From Bifidobacterium longum subsp. infantis ATCC 15697 = JCM 1222 = DSM 20088 (GTDB lineage: Bacteria; Actinomycetota; Actinomycetes; Actinomycetales; Bifidobacteriaceae): a stretch of DNA of 64,000 nt. Both the position numbers and the translations under genes were made by a program. This document shows positions 26,988 to 35,021 of this stretch, piece by piece. Below the pieces are notes generated by a model that saw nothing but the letters and a program-made list of their open reading frames with translations, made no database searches and had not been told where the DNA came from. Position 1 is the stretch's first letter. Every line of letters starts with the position of its first letter. The DNA lies in NCBI RefSeq assembly GCF_000269965.1, contig NC_017219.1, positions 2,356,001-2,420,000 of the forward strand. Reading direction: 5' to 3'.

Positions 26988-27083
26988 CTAGGCAAAAATG
27001 ACGGCAGCGCGAACAGCAGTATCGTCTTCTTCGCTCGTCTTTTCTACAGCGACGTTTTTAGCCGAGATAATGGTCTTTTCCAT
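26988..27083 (-). CDS. Putative RiPP precursor peptide, 31 residues
   Basis: A minus-strand frame (ATG 27083, TAG 26988-26990) has a near-perfect GGAGG ribosome binding site 4 bases upstream. It encodes a 31-residue peptide: a leader-like first part beginning MEKTIISAKNVAVEKTS, an acidic stretch EEDD at residues 18-21, and a hydrophobic C-terminal part TAVRAAVIFA. It stands directly before the E1-like gene, as mccA stands before mccB. It lacks Cys, so lanthipeptide or sactipeptide chemistry is unlikely. Leader/core division is inferred. I did not recognise the peptide from any known family. Confidence 0.75.
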   Translation of the reverse strand: MEKTIISAKNVAVEKTSEEDDTAVRAAVIFA

Positions 27084-27201
27084 AATTCCTCCAACTGATA
27101 TTTCTGCCCCGCACTCTGCGAGACGACACGATATTAGCTCTATAGCAAAAGCGCCACGTGAGTTTTACTTATTCAATTTTTTTATATATGGCTCATATTC
27201 T
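27084..27201. other. A+T-rich region upstream of the peptide gene
   Basis: This should hold the promoter of the RiPP unit. It is A+T-rich (for example CTATAGAGCTAATAT on the minus strand), but no clearly spaced -35/-10 pair can be fixed. The deleted IS begins at 27202, so the IS end lies within about 120 bases of the peptide start and may have displaced native upstream control. Confidence 0.4.
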
Positions 27202-28271
27202 GGGTTAAGTAAAGAAAAGTGTGTCTTAAATCCAGGGTGGGGCTTACTCCCGTCTTGCGTGTCGGGGTGTGATTAACGTTTCCGTCGTTAATTCGTCCGG
27301 GTGCTTGACTTTTCGTGTTGACTTGTTCCATGAGCAAGAACAAGTCCTCGAGGGCGAGGAGGTGCCCGTTGTGCGGGCGCGCGATGCGCAGGAACGGTTT
27401 CACGGGCGCCGGCTCGCAACGGTGGCGGTGCGACGGCTGTCGGTCGAGCTCCACGGCGAGGCGGGATGATTCGAGACGCATGGCGGAGTTCCGCGCGTTC
27501 CTCGCGTGGGTGACGGGCAAGGAGTCCATGGGCGAGGCCGCCGAACGGCGGTGGATGGACGTGCCCGTGCAGCGCTGCCTGGTGCATGTGTTGCGCAACA
27601 CCCGCGTCGACCTGACGAACAGGCCCAGGGGCGAGGCCGGCAGGGAGCTGCTCGGACTCGCCCGCAGGCTCGTCAGGGTGACGACGGCCGACGAGGCCGC
27701 CGCATGGCTCAAGGAGCTCAACGACTGGCACGGCAGGCACGACGATCACCTCAAGGAGCGCACTGTCGCCAAACAGGATCCCATGCACGCGAGGGGACGC
27801 AAGTGGTGGTGGACGCACGAACGCCTGCGCCGCGCCTACTTCCGATTGGTCAGGCTGAACCGGGCCGGCGTGCTGTTCGCGTTCTGCGATCCGGCCGTCC
27901 TCAAGGGCGGCGGCCCACTGCCGTCGGCGACCAACCAGCTGGAGGGCGGCGTCAACGCCGTGGTCAAGCGCGCGCTCGACCACCACCGGGGATTGTCGGA
28001 GGAGCATATGAGACGCTGCCGCGAATGGGCGATCTACATGCTCACGGAGCAGCCCGACCCCATGGCGCTCGTCACGCCTGAACACTGGAGGATGAGGAAG
28101 GGGAAGCCGGCCGGGAATGACGGGCCCATGCCCGGCACCATGACGGCCGTGCAGGAACCGACCGACGGCGTCGACGCCTACGAGAGCGGGTTCGGGATCA
28201 GAAAGGGATGGGCCGGGCGATCAACCTGACCATGACACGCGGGAATAGACACACTTTTCTTTACTTAACCC
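27202..28271 (+). mobile_element. Internally deleted IS element (IS1249-like) with perfect 24-bp inverted repeats
   Basis: Terminal inverted repeats GGGTTAAGTAAAGAAAAGTG(TGTC) at 27202-27225 and its exact complement at 28248-28271 bound a 1070-base element. Flanks CATATTCT and CATATGAT are similar but not an exact duplication, so the target repeat has decayed or the element moved by rearrangement. The internal transposase lacks its central part, making this a non-autonomous copy that a related intact transposase could still mobilise. It separates the RiPP unit from the MFS exporter. Confidence 0.85.
27330..28229 (+). pseudogene. Transposase of IS1249-like element, central region deleted
   Basis: The frame of about 300 codons starts with a zinc-ribbon-like CPLCGRAM...WRCDGC module, as in IS1249-type (IS256-group) transposases. 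It ends with a C-terminal region containing RCLVHVLRNTRVDLTNRP, LKERT and SATNQLEGGVNAVVKRAL. Between ESMGEAAERR and WMDVPVQRCLVH the expected section with the early catalytic Asp is missing, although the frame stays open. Intact relatives are, as I recall, about 390 residues. The first ATG is at 27315; the ATG at 27330 fits the family start better. Confidence 0.7.
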
Positions 28272-28513
28272 CATATGATTCCGTCCAAGTGTTTATCCGG
28301 TAATATCTGAACCAGTCGTGTTTCTCAATCCAAAAGACTCCGGAAAATGTCTACGTTAAGCCTATGTGCTGTTTCTCTAGGTGTCAGAATCCTCTAAGCC
28401 GACAGTCCTTTAGATTAAGTACGTCCGCTCGGAACTCTTTTCGGGTGCACACAGCTGTACAGAAAGATTATAAAGAGATTCATCGGGCATGATGCATGTA
28501 TAAATGCTCGTGC
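28272..28513. other. Gap between deleted IS and MFS promoter
   Basis: No gene or RNA element is recognised. Base composition is intermediate between the A+T-rich island and the GC-rich MFS gene, so the right boundary of the island probably lies here or at the IS. Confidence 0.35.
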
Positions 28514-28542
28514 TTGGCGTTGTCCTCTACAGGTAAGATACT
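28514..28542 (+). promoter_or_regulatory. Candidate promoter of the MFS exporter
   Basis: TTGGCG (-35) and GATACT (-10) are separated by 17 bases, about 30 bases before the GGGGAGG ribosome binding site and ATG at 28575. Confidence 0.5.
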
Positions 28543-28574
28543 AGGGCCTCATGCAATCAGGCAGGGGAGGATTT

Positions 28575-29774
28575 ATGATTAAGCAGGATACGTTGACCCG
28601 CAGGGCCGGTATCGCCTACTACGTAAGCACCGCGTTCCTCATAGCGTCCAAGTCGTTCCCCCACGCCGTCCTGACCGTGCTGCTCCTGCACAAGGGTCTG
28701 GACCTCACCGAGATCATGTTCGTCCAGACGGCCTTCACCATAGCGGTGTTCCTCTTCGAGTTCCCCAGCGGCGTGATCTCCGACCTCTACAGCCGGAAGA
28801 TCGTGTACCTGACATCCATCCTGGCGTGGGTAGCCGCATGCTCCGTCATCATCTTCGGAACCGGCTTCGCTATGATGTGCGTGGCCTGGGCGCTCTACGG
28901 CATCGGCGAGGCCCTGGCGTCGGGCACGGTCGACGCCTCGCTGATCAACCTCTACAAGCGGCTCTCCCCTGACCCGGACGAGGAGATCAAGACATTCAAA
29001 CGCATCTCCAACCAGATATCCATGGTCTCCATGATCATCGGCGCGATGCTCGGGTCCGCACTGTATTTCACGATCGGCTACAACATCTACGCCGTCGCGA
29101 TGGCGCTTGCATGCGCGGCGGCCCTGCCGATCATGCTCGCCTTCCCCAAGGACGAGCACGACGCCCGGGAGAAGAAGCCGACGATCATGTCCCAAGTGAG
29201 GGACGGACTGTCCGAACTCAGGAAGGACAGGCGGCTCACGTTCCTCATCGGCATGGCGGCCGTGAGCCAGATCTTCTTCCAGACCCACTTCAACCTCTGG
29301 CAGGCCTACCTGCTCCTGATGGGAGTGAAAGACAAGTACCTGTTCGTGTTCTACCTGGTCTTCCAGGTCATAGGGATAGCCGCGTACGCGATTCACATAG
29401 ACGGCCGTCTGAGGCGCCTCCTCTATCTTGGCATCCCGGTCGCCCTGATCATGCCCCTGCTAATCACGTCGGAATCACGGATCGTGTCGATCGGCGCATA
29501 CTGCATCTCCGTGTTCATCTTCATGTTCCTGCAATACATGTGCGACGTGCTGTTCTCGATACGGGTCTCCGAGGAAAGAATCAGCACCCTGATCACCCTC
29601 AACTCGACGACCTGCAGGATCATCGGCTTCCTGGTGCTGGGACTCAACGGCCTGCTCCTGAAACAGATAAAACTCACCACCCTGATAGTGGGCTCCTTCG
29701 AGATCGCGACGTTCCTCTCCATCCTCCTCGGCCTGCTCTTCATGCTCAGTTTCTCAAAGAAAAAGAAGGAATAA
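28575..29774 (+). CDS. MFS transporter, multidrug/peptide efflux type
   Basis: The roughly 400-residue protein has twelve predicted membrane segments in two groups of six with a central charged loop (about residues 190-215, KDEHDAREKKP). The loop 2-3 motif FEFPSGVISDLYSRK is the G-x-x-x-D-R/S-like MFS signature A. It looks like the DHA-type efflux group. ATG 28575 has a strong GGGGAGGA site. Codon use is GC-rich like the chromosome and unlike the RiPP genes, so partnership with the peptide unit is not proven, though export or self-protection is a plausible role. A perfect 23-bp hairpin follows. Confidence 0.85.
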   Translation: MIKQDTLTRRAGIAYYVSTAFLIASKSFPHAVLTVLLLHKGLDLTEIMFVQTAFTIAVFLFEFPSGVISDLYSRKIVYLTSILAWVAACSVIIFGTGFAMMCVAWALYGIGEALASGTVDASLINLYKRLSPDPDEEIKTFKRISNQISMVSMIIGAMLGSALYFTIGYNIYAVAMALACAAALPIMLAFPKDEHDAREKKPTIMSQVRDGLSELRKDRRLTFLIGMAAVSQIFFQTHFNLWQAYLLLMGVKDKYLFVFYLVFQVIGIAAYAIHIDGRLRRLLYLGIPVALIMPLLITSESRIVSIGAYCISVFIFMFLQYMCDVLFSIRVSEERISTLITLNSTTCRIIGFLVLGLNGLLLKQIKLTTLIVGSFEIATFLSILLGLLFMLSFSKKKKE

Positions 29775-29794
29775 TACGGGGCTGCGAACGTTTT

Positions 29795-29847
29795 AACTAT
29801 ACGGTTTTGTTGCCGCAATTATAGTGCGGCAACAAAACCGTATAGTT
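29795..29847 (+). terminator. Perfect 23-bp inverted repeat after the MFS gene
   Basis: Arms at 29795-29817 and 29825-29847 are exactly complementary around a 7-base A+T-rich loop. The outer part is A+T-rich, so T-rich tracts lie on the transcript's 3' side. It probably terminates the MFS transcript. Confidence 0.7.
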
Positions 29848-30329
29848 ATTTGCCTTATAATCCCTTAATCTCTATCCACTTGCCGTGTAACGATAACCAT
29901 CAAGTACTTGGTTTATAAATCTGTCAGTGCGTCCGTGGCACGATAGGACAACGTGAATGTACAAACAAGCAGAGATAAGCCCAACACCTGATGTCTGACG
30001 ACTGTTTGTTGAATCCCCAGGGCACGTTTTACGCGGATCTTAGCTGGATAAAACCAGCCGGAATTTGTACGTCTGACATGCCATTTACAGACTTTGGCAA
30101 CACTGGCTGCGAGCATTTATGAAGTTGACTGTCATCCCTTGATAGATGTACCAGCTATATTTATGATTTCTTTCGTTTGCCTGACGCGTCGCTCTGCGAC
30201 TCGGTCTTACGTGTATCATATCGTTCCTCGCTTCGGAGACCTTGGCCTTCCTGCATGACAACAAATAGTGGCGGCGGGCTGGAATCGTTGTTTTCCGACC
30301 CGCCATCCACTGCCCCGGCATCTCACCGC
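29848..30329. other. Unassigned gap with a possible coding remnant
   Basis: There is no convincing complete gene in this 480-base gap. On the minus strand a stop-bounded frame from about 30322 to 30161 reads like a protein C-terminus (QEGQGLRSEERYDTRKTESQ, ending GKRKKS). An overlapping frame starting MPGQWMAGRK (30321) competes with it. Either may be a decayed gene. No tRNA was found. Confidence 0.3.
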
Positions 30330-31277
30330 CTAAACCAATATCGACGAAGTCACGTAGACCAGGGCGAGCGCCAGCGAGGCAAGTGTACAGAGCGGCAGTG
30401 CTTTGCGGTAGGTTTTTCTTACGATTGCGCATGATGCGGCAATTTGCGCCGCGCACAGCATGGCAATAACTGCGATTATCACGATTAGCGGAATGCTACT
30501 GGTTGCATATATCGACGATTGCAACAGATGGTGCAATGCAAGCAATGTCGGAATAATCAGGATTACGATAGTGACGATAGTGCCGTTTCGCAGCCCCATT
30601 GCAGTCATCCACGTATGTTTTCCGTGATTGCGGTCAGATTCGATGTCGCGCAGATTGTTGACGCACAGCACAGCAACCGCGACCAATCCCGCAGCTGAAC
30701 CGCCAAGCAGTCCACTCGCCGAAATCTTGCCAGACAACGCGAACATGGTGCCACAAGTGGCAACCAATCCAAAGAAAATGAATACGAAAACCTCACCCAA
30801 ATAGTGGTAGCCGTAGGGGTGTTTCCCACCAACATAGAACCAGCCGGCCGCCAGACATGCGATGCCGACCAGAATGAACCACCAGTATCCGGTTAGCGCG
30901 ATGACGGCCAGACCGCACAGGCAGGCGATCAGTGCGTTGATTCCGGCCGCGGCCAGCACTTTCCTAGGATTCACACCGGAAGCCACGAGACGGGCGGGAC
31001 CGCGTGACGGCATTGTTTTGCCGGAGATCGCAGAATCGCCTGCGTCTTTCACCGGAACCGAGCGCCCTGCATCCGTACCGCGAATACCATCTGAATAATC
31101 GTTGGCAAAATTAGCCGCAATCTGCAGCAGCAATGCCACGAAACCGCACAACACCGCCACCGCAACACGATGCTCGCCCGCATCGCGCCAAGCCATCGAC
31201 GCACCAATCAACACCGGCGCAATCGACAACGGCAACGTTTTCAGCCGCGCCCCACGGATCCAAGTCGAAACTCTCAT
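30330..31277 (-). CDS. menA: UbiA-family prenyltransferase, MenA-like
   Basis: The protein of about 315 residues has eight to nine membrane segments and the two Asp-rich prenyl-diphosphate motifs of the UbiA family: NFANDYSDGIRGTD (about residues 62-75) and NNLRDIESDRNHGKHT (about 200-215). The N-terminus WIRGARLKTLPLSIAPVLIG matches MenA (dihydroxynaphthoate polyprenyltransferase). The start is uncertain: ATG 31277 or 31286, without a strong ribosome binding site. No other menaquinone genes are nearby. Bifidobacteria are not known for a full menaquinone pathway, so it may prenylate an imported naphthoate or another acceptor. Confidence 0.8.
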   Translation of the reverse strand: MRVSTWIRGARLKTLPLSIAPVLIGASMAWRDAGEHRVAVAVLCGFVALLLQIAANFANDYSDGIRGTDAGRSVPVKDAGDSAISGKTMPSRGPARLVASGVNPRKVLAAAGINALIACLCGLAVIALTGYWWFILVGIACLAAGWFYVGGKHPYGYHYLGEVFVFIFFGLVATCGTMFALSGKISASGLLGGSAAGLVAVAVLCVNNLRDIESDRNHGKHTWMTAMGLRNGTIVTIVILIIPTLLALHHLLQSSIYATSSIPLIVIIAVIAMLCAAQIAASCAIVRKTYRKALPLCTLASLALALVYVTSSILV

Positions 31278-31412
31278 GAACGCCATTTTAGAATCATGCT
31301 CATTGCATACCTTCATTCATTCCCAGAATAGGAGATATGATACTGGCGAATGCCCCGGAACGTCACTCATGAGAAATATCATGAAACCCCGAGGATTTTC
31401 ATCTAAAAACGC

Positions 31413-31447
31413 AAAGGCCGTCTGACGTTGGAAGTCAGACGGCCTTT
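31413..31447 (-). terminator. Terminator after lysS
   Basis: AAAGGCCGTCTGAC and GTCAGACGGCCTTT form a perfect 14-bp stem with a GTTGGAA loop, just downstream of the lysS stop on the minus strand. Confidence 0.85.
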
Positions 31448-31490
31448 CATGAAATTACGCGCGAAGCCGATATTGAATTAAGGCTTTGCC

Positions 31491-33170
31491 TTAATTCAGC
31501 GGCTTGACCAGCGGGAAGGTGATGGTTTCGCGGATGGTGGCGCCGGTCAGGGCGATCAGCAGACGGTCGATGCCCATGCCCATGCCGCCAGCCGGGGGCA
31601 TGCCCACGCCGAGGGCCTCCAGGAAGTCCTCATCGATGTCGCAGGCCTCCTCGTCGCCGGCGAGCGCGTCCTTGGCCTGGGCCACGAAGCGTTCACGCTG
31701 CACGACCGGATCGTTGAGCTCGGAATAGCCGGTGGCCAGTTCGAAGCCACGCACGTACAGATCCCACTTCTCGACCACACCGGGCTTGGTACGGTGGCCC
31801 TTGACCAGCGGGGAGGTCTCGACCGGGAAGTCGCGCACGAAGGTCGGCTCGTACAGCTTGTCCTCGTAGAAGTGCTCCCATAGGTGTTCGACGAGCTTGC
31901 CGTGGTTCTCCACGTCGTCGCGTTCCACGCCGAGCTTGTCGGCGATCTCGCCCAGATGCTCCACGGAGGTGCCGGGGTTGTCCGGGCCGCCGTTCGGCAC
32001 GATCTGCTCGCCCAGCGCTTCGGACAGGGAGTCGTACATGCTGATGGTCTTCCATTCACCGCCGAAGTCGTATTCGGTGCCATCCAGCAACGTCACCTTG
32101 TGGCTGCCGAACACGTCCATGGCGGTCTTCTGCACAAGCTCCTTGACCAGCTGGCCGATGGAATCGTATGTGCCATACGCCTGATAGGCCTCGACCATGG
32201 TGAATTCGGGGGCATGGGTGGCGTCGACGCCCTCGTTGCGGAAATCGCGGTTGATCTCGAACACGCGGTCGATGCCGCCCACCAGGCAGCGCTTGAGGAA
32301 CAGTTCCGGGGCGATGCGAAGATACAGGTCAAGGTCGAAGGCGTTCATGTGCGTGGTGAACGGGCGGGCGGCCGCGCCACCGTGCAGGGTCTGCAGCATC
32401 GGGGTTTCGACCTCGAGGAAGTCGTGGTCGTCAAAGGTGCGGCGCAGGGAGGCCACGGCCTTGGAACGGTTGCGCACCATGTTGCGGATGTTCTCGTCCG
32501 CGATCATGCCGATGTACGGCTTGCGGGTGCGGGTGTCTTCGTTCAGGTCCTTGTGCAGGGCCGGCAGCGGCTGCAGGGCCTTAGAGGCGATGGCCCACTC
32601 AGTGGCGAATACGGACAGCTCGCCGGTCTTGGAGGCGATGACGCGGCCCTTCAGGTACAGGTGATCGCCAAGGTCGACCAGCTGCTTGAACTGTTTCAGG
32701 GAGTCGGCGCCAATCTCCTTCTTGGAGATCATGCCCTGGATTTTGGTGCCGTCACCGGCGGAAAGCTGCACGAAGCACAGGCCGCCCGCGTTACGCAGGA
32801 ACAGCACGCGGCCCGCGATGCCGACCATGTCTTCGGTCTCTTCGCCAGCCTCGAGCTTGCCGTCATACTTGGCGCGGACCGCCTCGATGGTGTCGGTGAC
32901 GTCCAAGTGCACCGGGTAGGGGGCGATGCCGGCCTCAAGCATCATCGCGCGCTTGGCCACGCGCATCTGCACCTGCTCGGGGTGAGCCAGCGGGCCGAAC
33001 TCCTTGTTGGAGGGGTCCACGGCTTCGTCCAGCGTGGCACCGGACTTGATCTTCTCGCGGATGGTGGCGTCCTGCTTGAGCAGCATTTCCGCACGTTCGA
33101 CGGTGCTCATCTGCGGGACGGCCGGGGTTTCGTTCTCAGTGTTTTCGGTATTTTCGACAACTTCAGCCAT
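31491..33170 (-). CDS. lysS: Lysyl-tRNA synthetase, class II
   Basis: LysS charges tRNA-Lys. The 559-residue protein has an N-terminal OB anticodon-binding domain and the class II catalytic motifs: VETPMLQ region, motif 2 FEINRDFRNEGVD, and motif 3 GMGMGIDRLLIALTG at the C-terminus. The first 55 residues (acidic NTENTENETP, then a helical stretch) are an extension beyond the bacterial norm. The ATG at 33170 gives MAEVVEN. Its terminator is adjacent to the menA gene, so the two are separate units. Confidence 0.96.
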   Translation of the reverse strand: MAEVVENTENTENETPAVPQMSTVERAEMLLKQDATIREKIKSGATLDEAVDPSNKEFGPLAHPEQVQMRVAKRAMMLEAGIAPYPVHLDVTDTIEAVRAKYDGKLEAGEETEDMVGIAGRVLFLRNAGGLCFVQLSAGDGTKIQGMISKKEIGADSLKQFKQLVDLGDHLYLKGRVIASKTGELSVFATEWAIASKALQPLPALHKDLNEDTRTRKPYIGMIADENIRNMVRNRSKAVASLRRTFDDHDFLEVETPMLQTLHGGAAARPFTTHMNAFDLDLYLRIAPELFLKRCLVGGIDRVFEINRDFRNEGVDATHAPEFTMVEAYQAYGTYDSIGQLVKELVQKTAMDVFGSHKVTLLDGTEYDFGGEWKTISMYDSLSEALGEQIVPNGGPDNPGTSVEHLGEIADKLGVERDDVENHGKLVEHLWEHFYEDKLYEPTFVRDFPVETSPLVKGHRTKPGVVEKWDLYVRGFELATGYSELNDPVVQRERFVAQAKDALAGDEEACDIDEDFLEALGVGMPPAGGMGMGIDRLLIALTGATIRETITFPLVKPLN

Positions 33171-33374
33171 GATTCATCAGTGTACGCAAGGCCGGCGATT
33201 ATGAGCCCGGCAGACCGCACGGCCATCTGAACACCCGCTCACATGACGCAAAACCGGCTCTGCACAAGGCTTGAGAGACCTGTACACATGGCGAATCCAT
33301 CATCACGCAACACTCGCGACATGCCGATTTGCATTGTCCACCACCACAATGTAATATCTACGTCTGTTGCCAAA

Positions 33375-33448
<74 letters not shown>

Positions 33449-33667
33449 CAACTGGACCGGATTGTTGAGGAATCAGCAATCCGGTTTTTCGTTTCTTGCC
33501 CCAACAATCAAACCAAGCGATCGAACAGCGGTAAACAACCCGCCGCACACAGCGACAAACCGGCGCGGCAAGCCCCGTATTTGTTGGCGGACCACCGTAA
33601 TATATCGCTCGAATCAATCGATTGCCGCACTGTTTTTGTAAGTAATACTGAAGTAGTTAGAGGAACC

Positions 33668-34855
33668 ATGAAGAAGAGTCTGCTTGCACTGGCTTCGGGC
33701 GCGTTCATTCTCGGTGCCGCCGAGTTCGTGATGATGGGCATTCTGCCGCAGGCCGCGGCCGCCACCGGCGTGGACATCCCCACCGCAGGCCATTACATTT
33801 CCGCGTATGCGATCGGCGTGTGCTTCGGCACGCTGATTCTGGTGTTCGGCCGCAAGGTGCCGCCGAAGAACCTCATCATATTGTTTATGGTGATTGCGCT
33901 TATCGGTAATCTGGCCTCCGCGTTCTCGGTCAATGCCGCCACGCTGATTGTCGCGCGCTTCATTGCCGGCCTGCCGCACGGCGCATTTTTCGGCACCGCC
34001 ACACTCATCGCCAAAACCTTGGCCGACAAGGGCAAAGAAGCACAAGCCGTATCGGTAATGGTCACCGGCCAAACCGTAGCCAATATGCTCGGCGTACCGG
34101 CGGGCACCTTGATGGCTGAGTTCCTATCCTGGCGCCTCGCATTCGGTATTCTGGCTGCATGGGCGGCAATGACCATCGTGCTAGTTCTGGCATGGATCCC
34201 CTTCGTTGCGCCGATTAAGGACGCCGGCATCGCCGGTCAGTTCAAATTCCTTACTCGTCGTGGACCGTGGGTGATTCTGGCCGCCGTATTCACCGGCAAC
34301 GCAGGCGTGTTCTGCTGGTGGAGCTACGTCTCCCCCTGGCTGCAGAAGACCGGTGGCTGGTCGTCTAACCTGGTACCGCTATTGATGATGCTTGCCGGCT
34401 TCGGTATGGTGATAGGCGGTCTTATCGGCGGTCGCATCACAGATAAATGGCGCCACGCCGGCACTGCCGCGCTGGGTCAGACGATTTCCTGCATCGGCTT
34501 GCTGATGGTTTTACTACTGCCGGGAAACCAGGGCACTACCGCTTTGCTGACCTTCTGGATCGCCTTCGGACTGTTCTTCATCTCCGCTCCGCAACAGCTG
34601 CTGATGACCGAAGCCGGCCAAGGCGGCGGCGAGCTCATCGCCGGCGCAGCCGTGCAGGTGGCCTTCAACTTCGGCAATGCCATCGGCTCGATTGTCGGCG
34701 GCGCGATGCTCACCACCTTCTCGATGAACTATCGCTATACCGGTCTGGGCGGTATGCCACTGGCTCTGCTTGCCGTAGGGCTGCTGGCCTTCTACTCGTG
34801 GCGCTGCGAAACCGATACCGACGCCATTCACCGCATGCGCGAAATCCAAGTATGA
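33668..34855 (+). CDS. MFS transporter, AraJ/DHA1 type
   Basis: The 395-residue protein has twelve membrane segments. It shows the DHA1/AraJ features: GAAEFVMMGILPQ in helix 1, RFIAGLPHGAFFGTA in helix 4, and VTGQTVANMLGVPAG in helix 5 (the exporter motif C region). Members export sugars, nucleosides or drugs. The ATG at 33668 follows AGAGGAACC; an in-frame upstream start at 33581 lacks hydrophobic or conserved sequence. It stands alone between a tRNA and the LPXTG phosphatase gene. Confidence 0.88.
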   Translation: MKKSLLALASGAFILGAAEFVMMGILPQAAAATGVDIPTAGHYISAYAIGVCFGTLILVFGRKVPPKNLIILFMVIALIGNLASAFSVNAATLIVARFIAGLPHGAFFGTATLIAKTLADKGKEAQAVSVMVTGQTVANMLGVPAGTLMAEFLSWRLAFGILAAWAAMTIVLVLAWIPFVAPIKDAGIAGQFKFLTRRGPWVILAAVFTGNAGVFCWWSYVSPWLQKTGGWSSNLVPLLMMLAGFGMVIGGLIGGRITDKWRHAGTAALGQTISCIGLLMVLLLPGNQGTTALLTFWIAFGLFFISAPQQLLMTEAGQGGGELIAGAAVQVAFNFGNAIGSIVGGAMLTTFSMNYRYTGLGGMPLALLAVGLLAFYSWRCETDTDAIHRMREIQV

Positions 34856-35021
34856 GACCGGACGTCACATTCACGCATAATCAGCGGAATGTGACGTTGC
34901 TCTCTTCTTACTGAAGTTCATCTGCGGTTCGTTTTCATTACACACGTATTCCACCTTGCCTTTCTAAGTTCTCACTATGAAAGAGCGTCTTTCCTGATGC
35001 CTCATAAAGGAAGGGAATACA

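Noticed and set aside
26998-27276. Plus-strand 92-codon frame opposite the peptide gene
   Set aside because: No ribosome binding site or domain; it runs through the IS end, while the minus-strand peptide frame has a strong ribosome binding site and context.
27315-28229. Intact transposase gene
   Set aside because: The frame is open and the inverted repeats are perfect, but the central catalytic stretch expected in the family is missing, so I list it as a pseudogene.
28575-29774. MFS exporter as a proven member of the peptide cluster
   Set aside because: Opposite strand, own promoter, different composition and an IS in between; kept only as a possibility.
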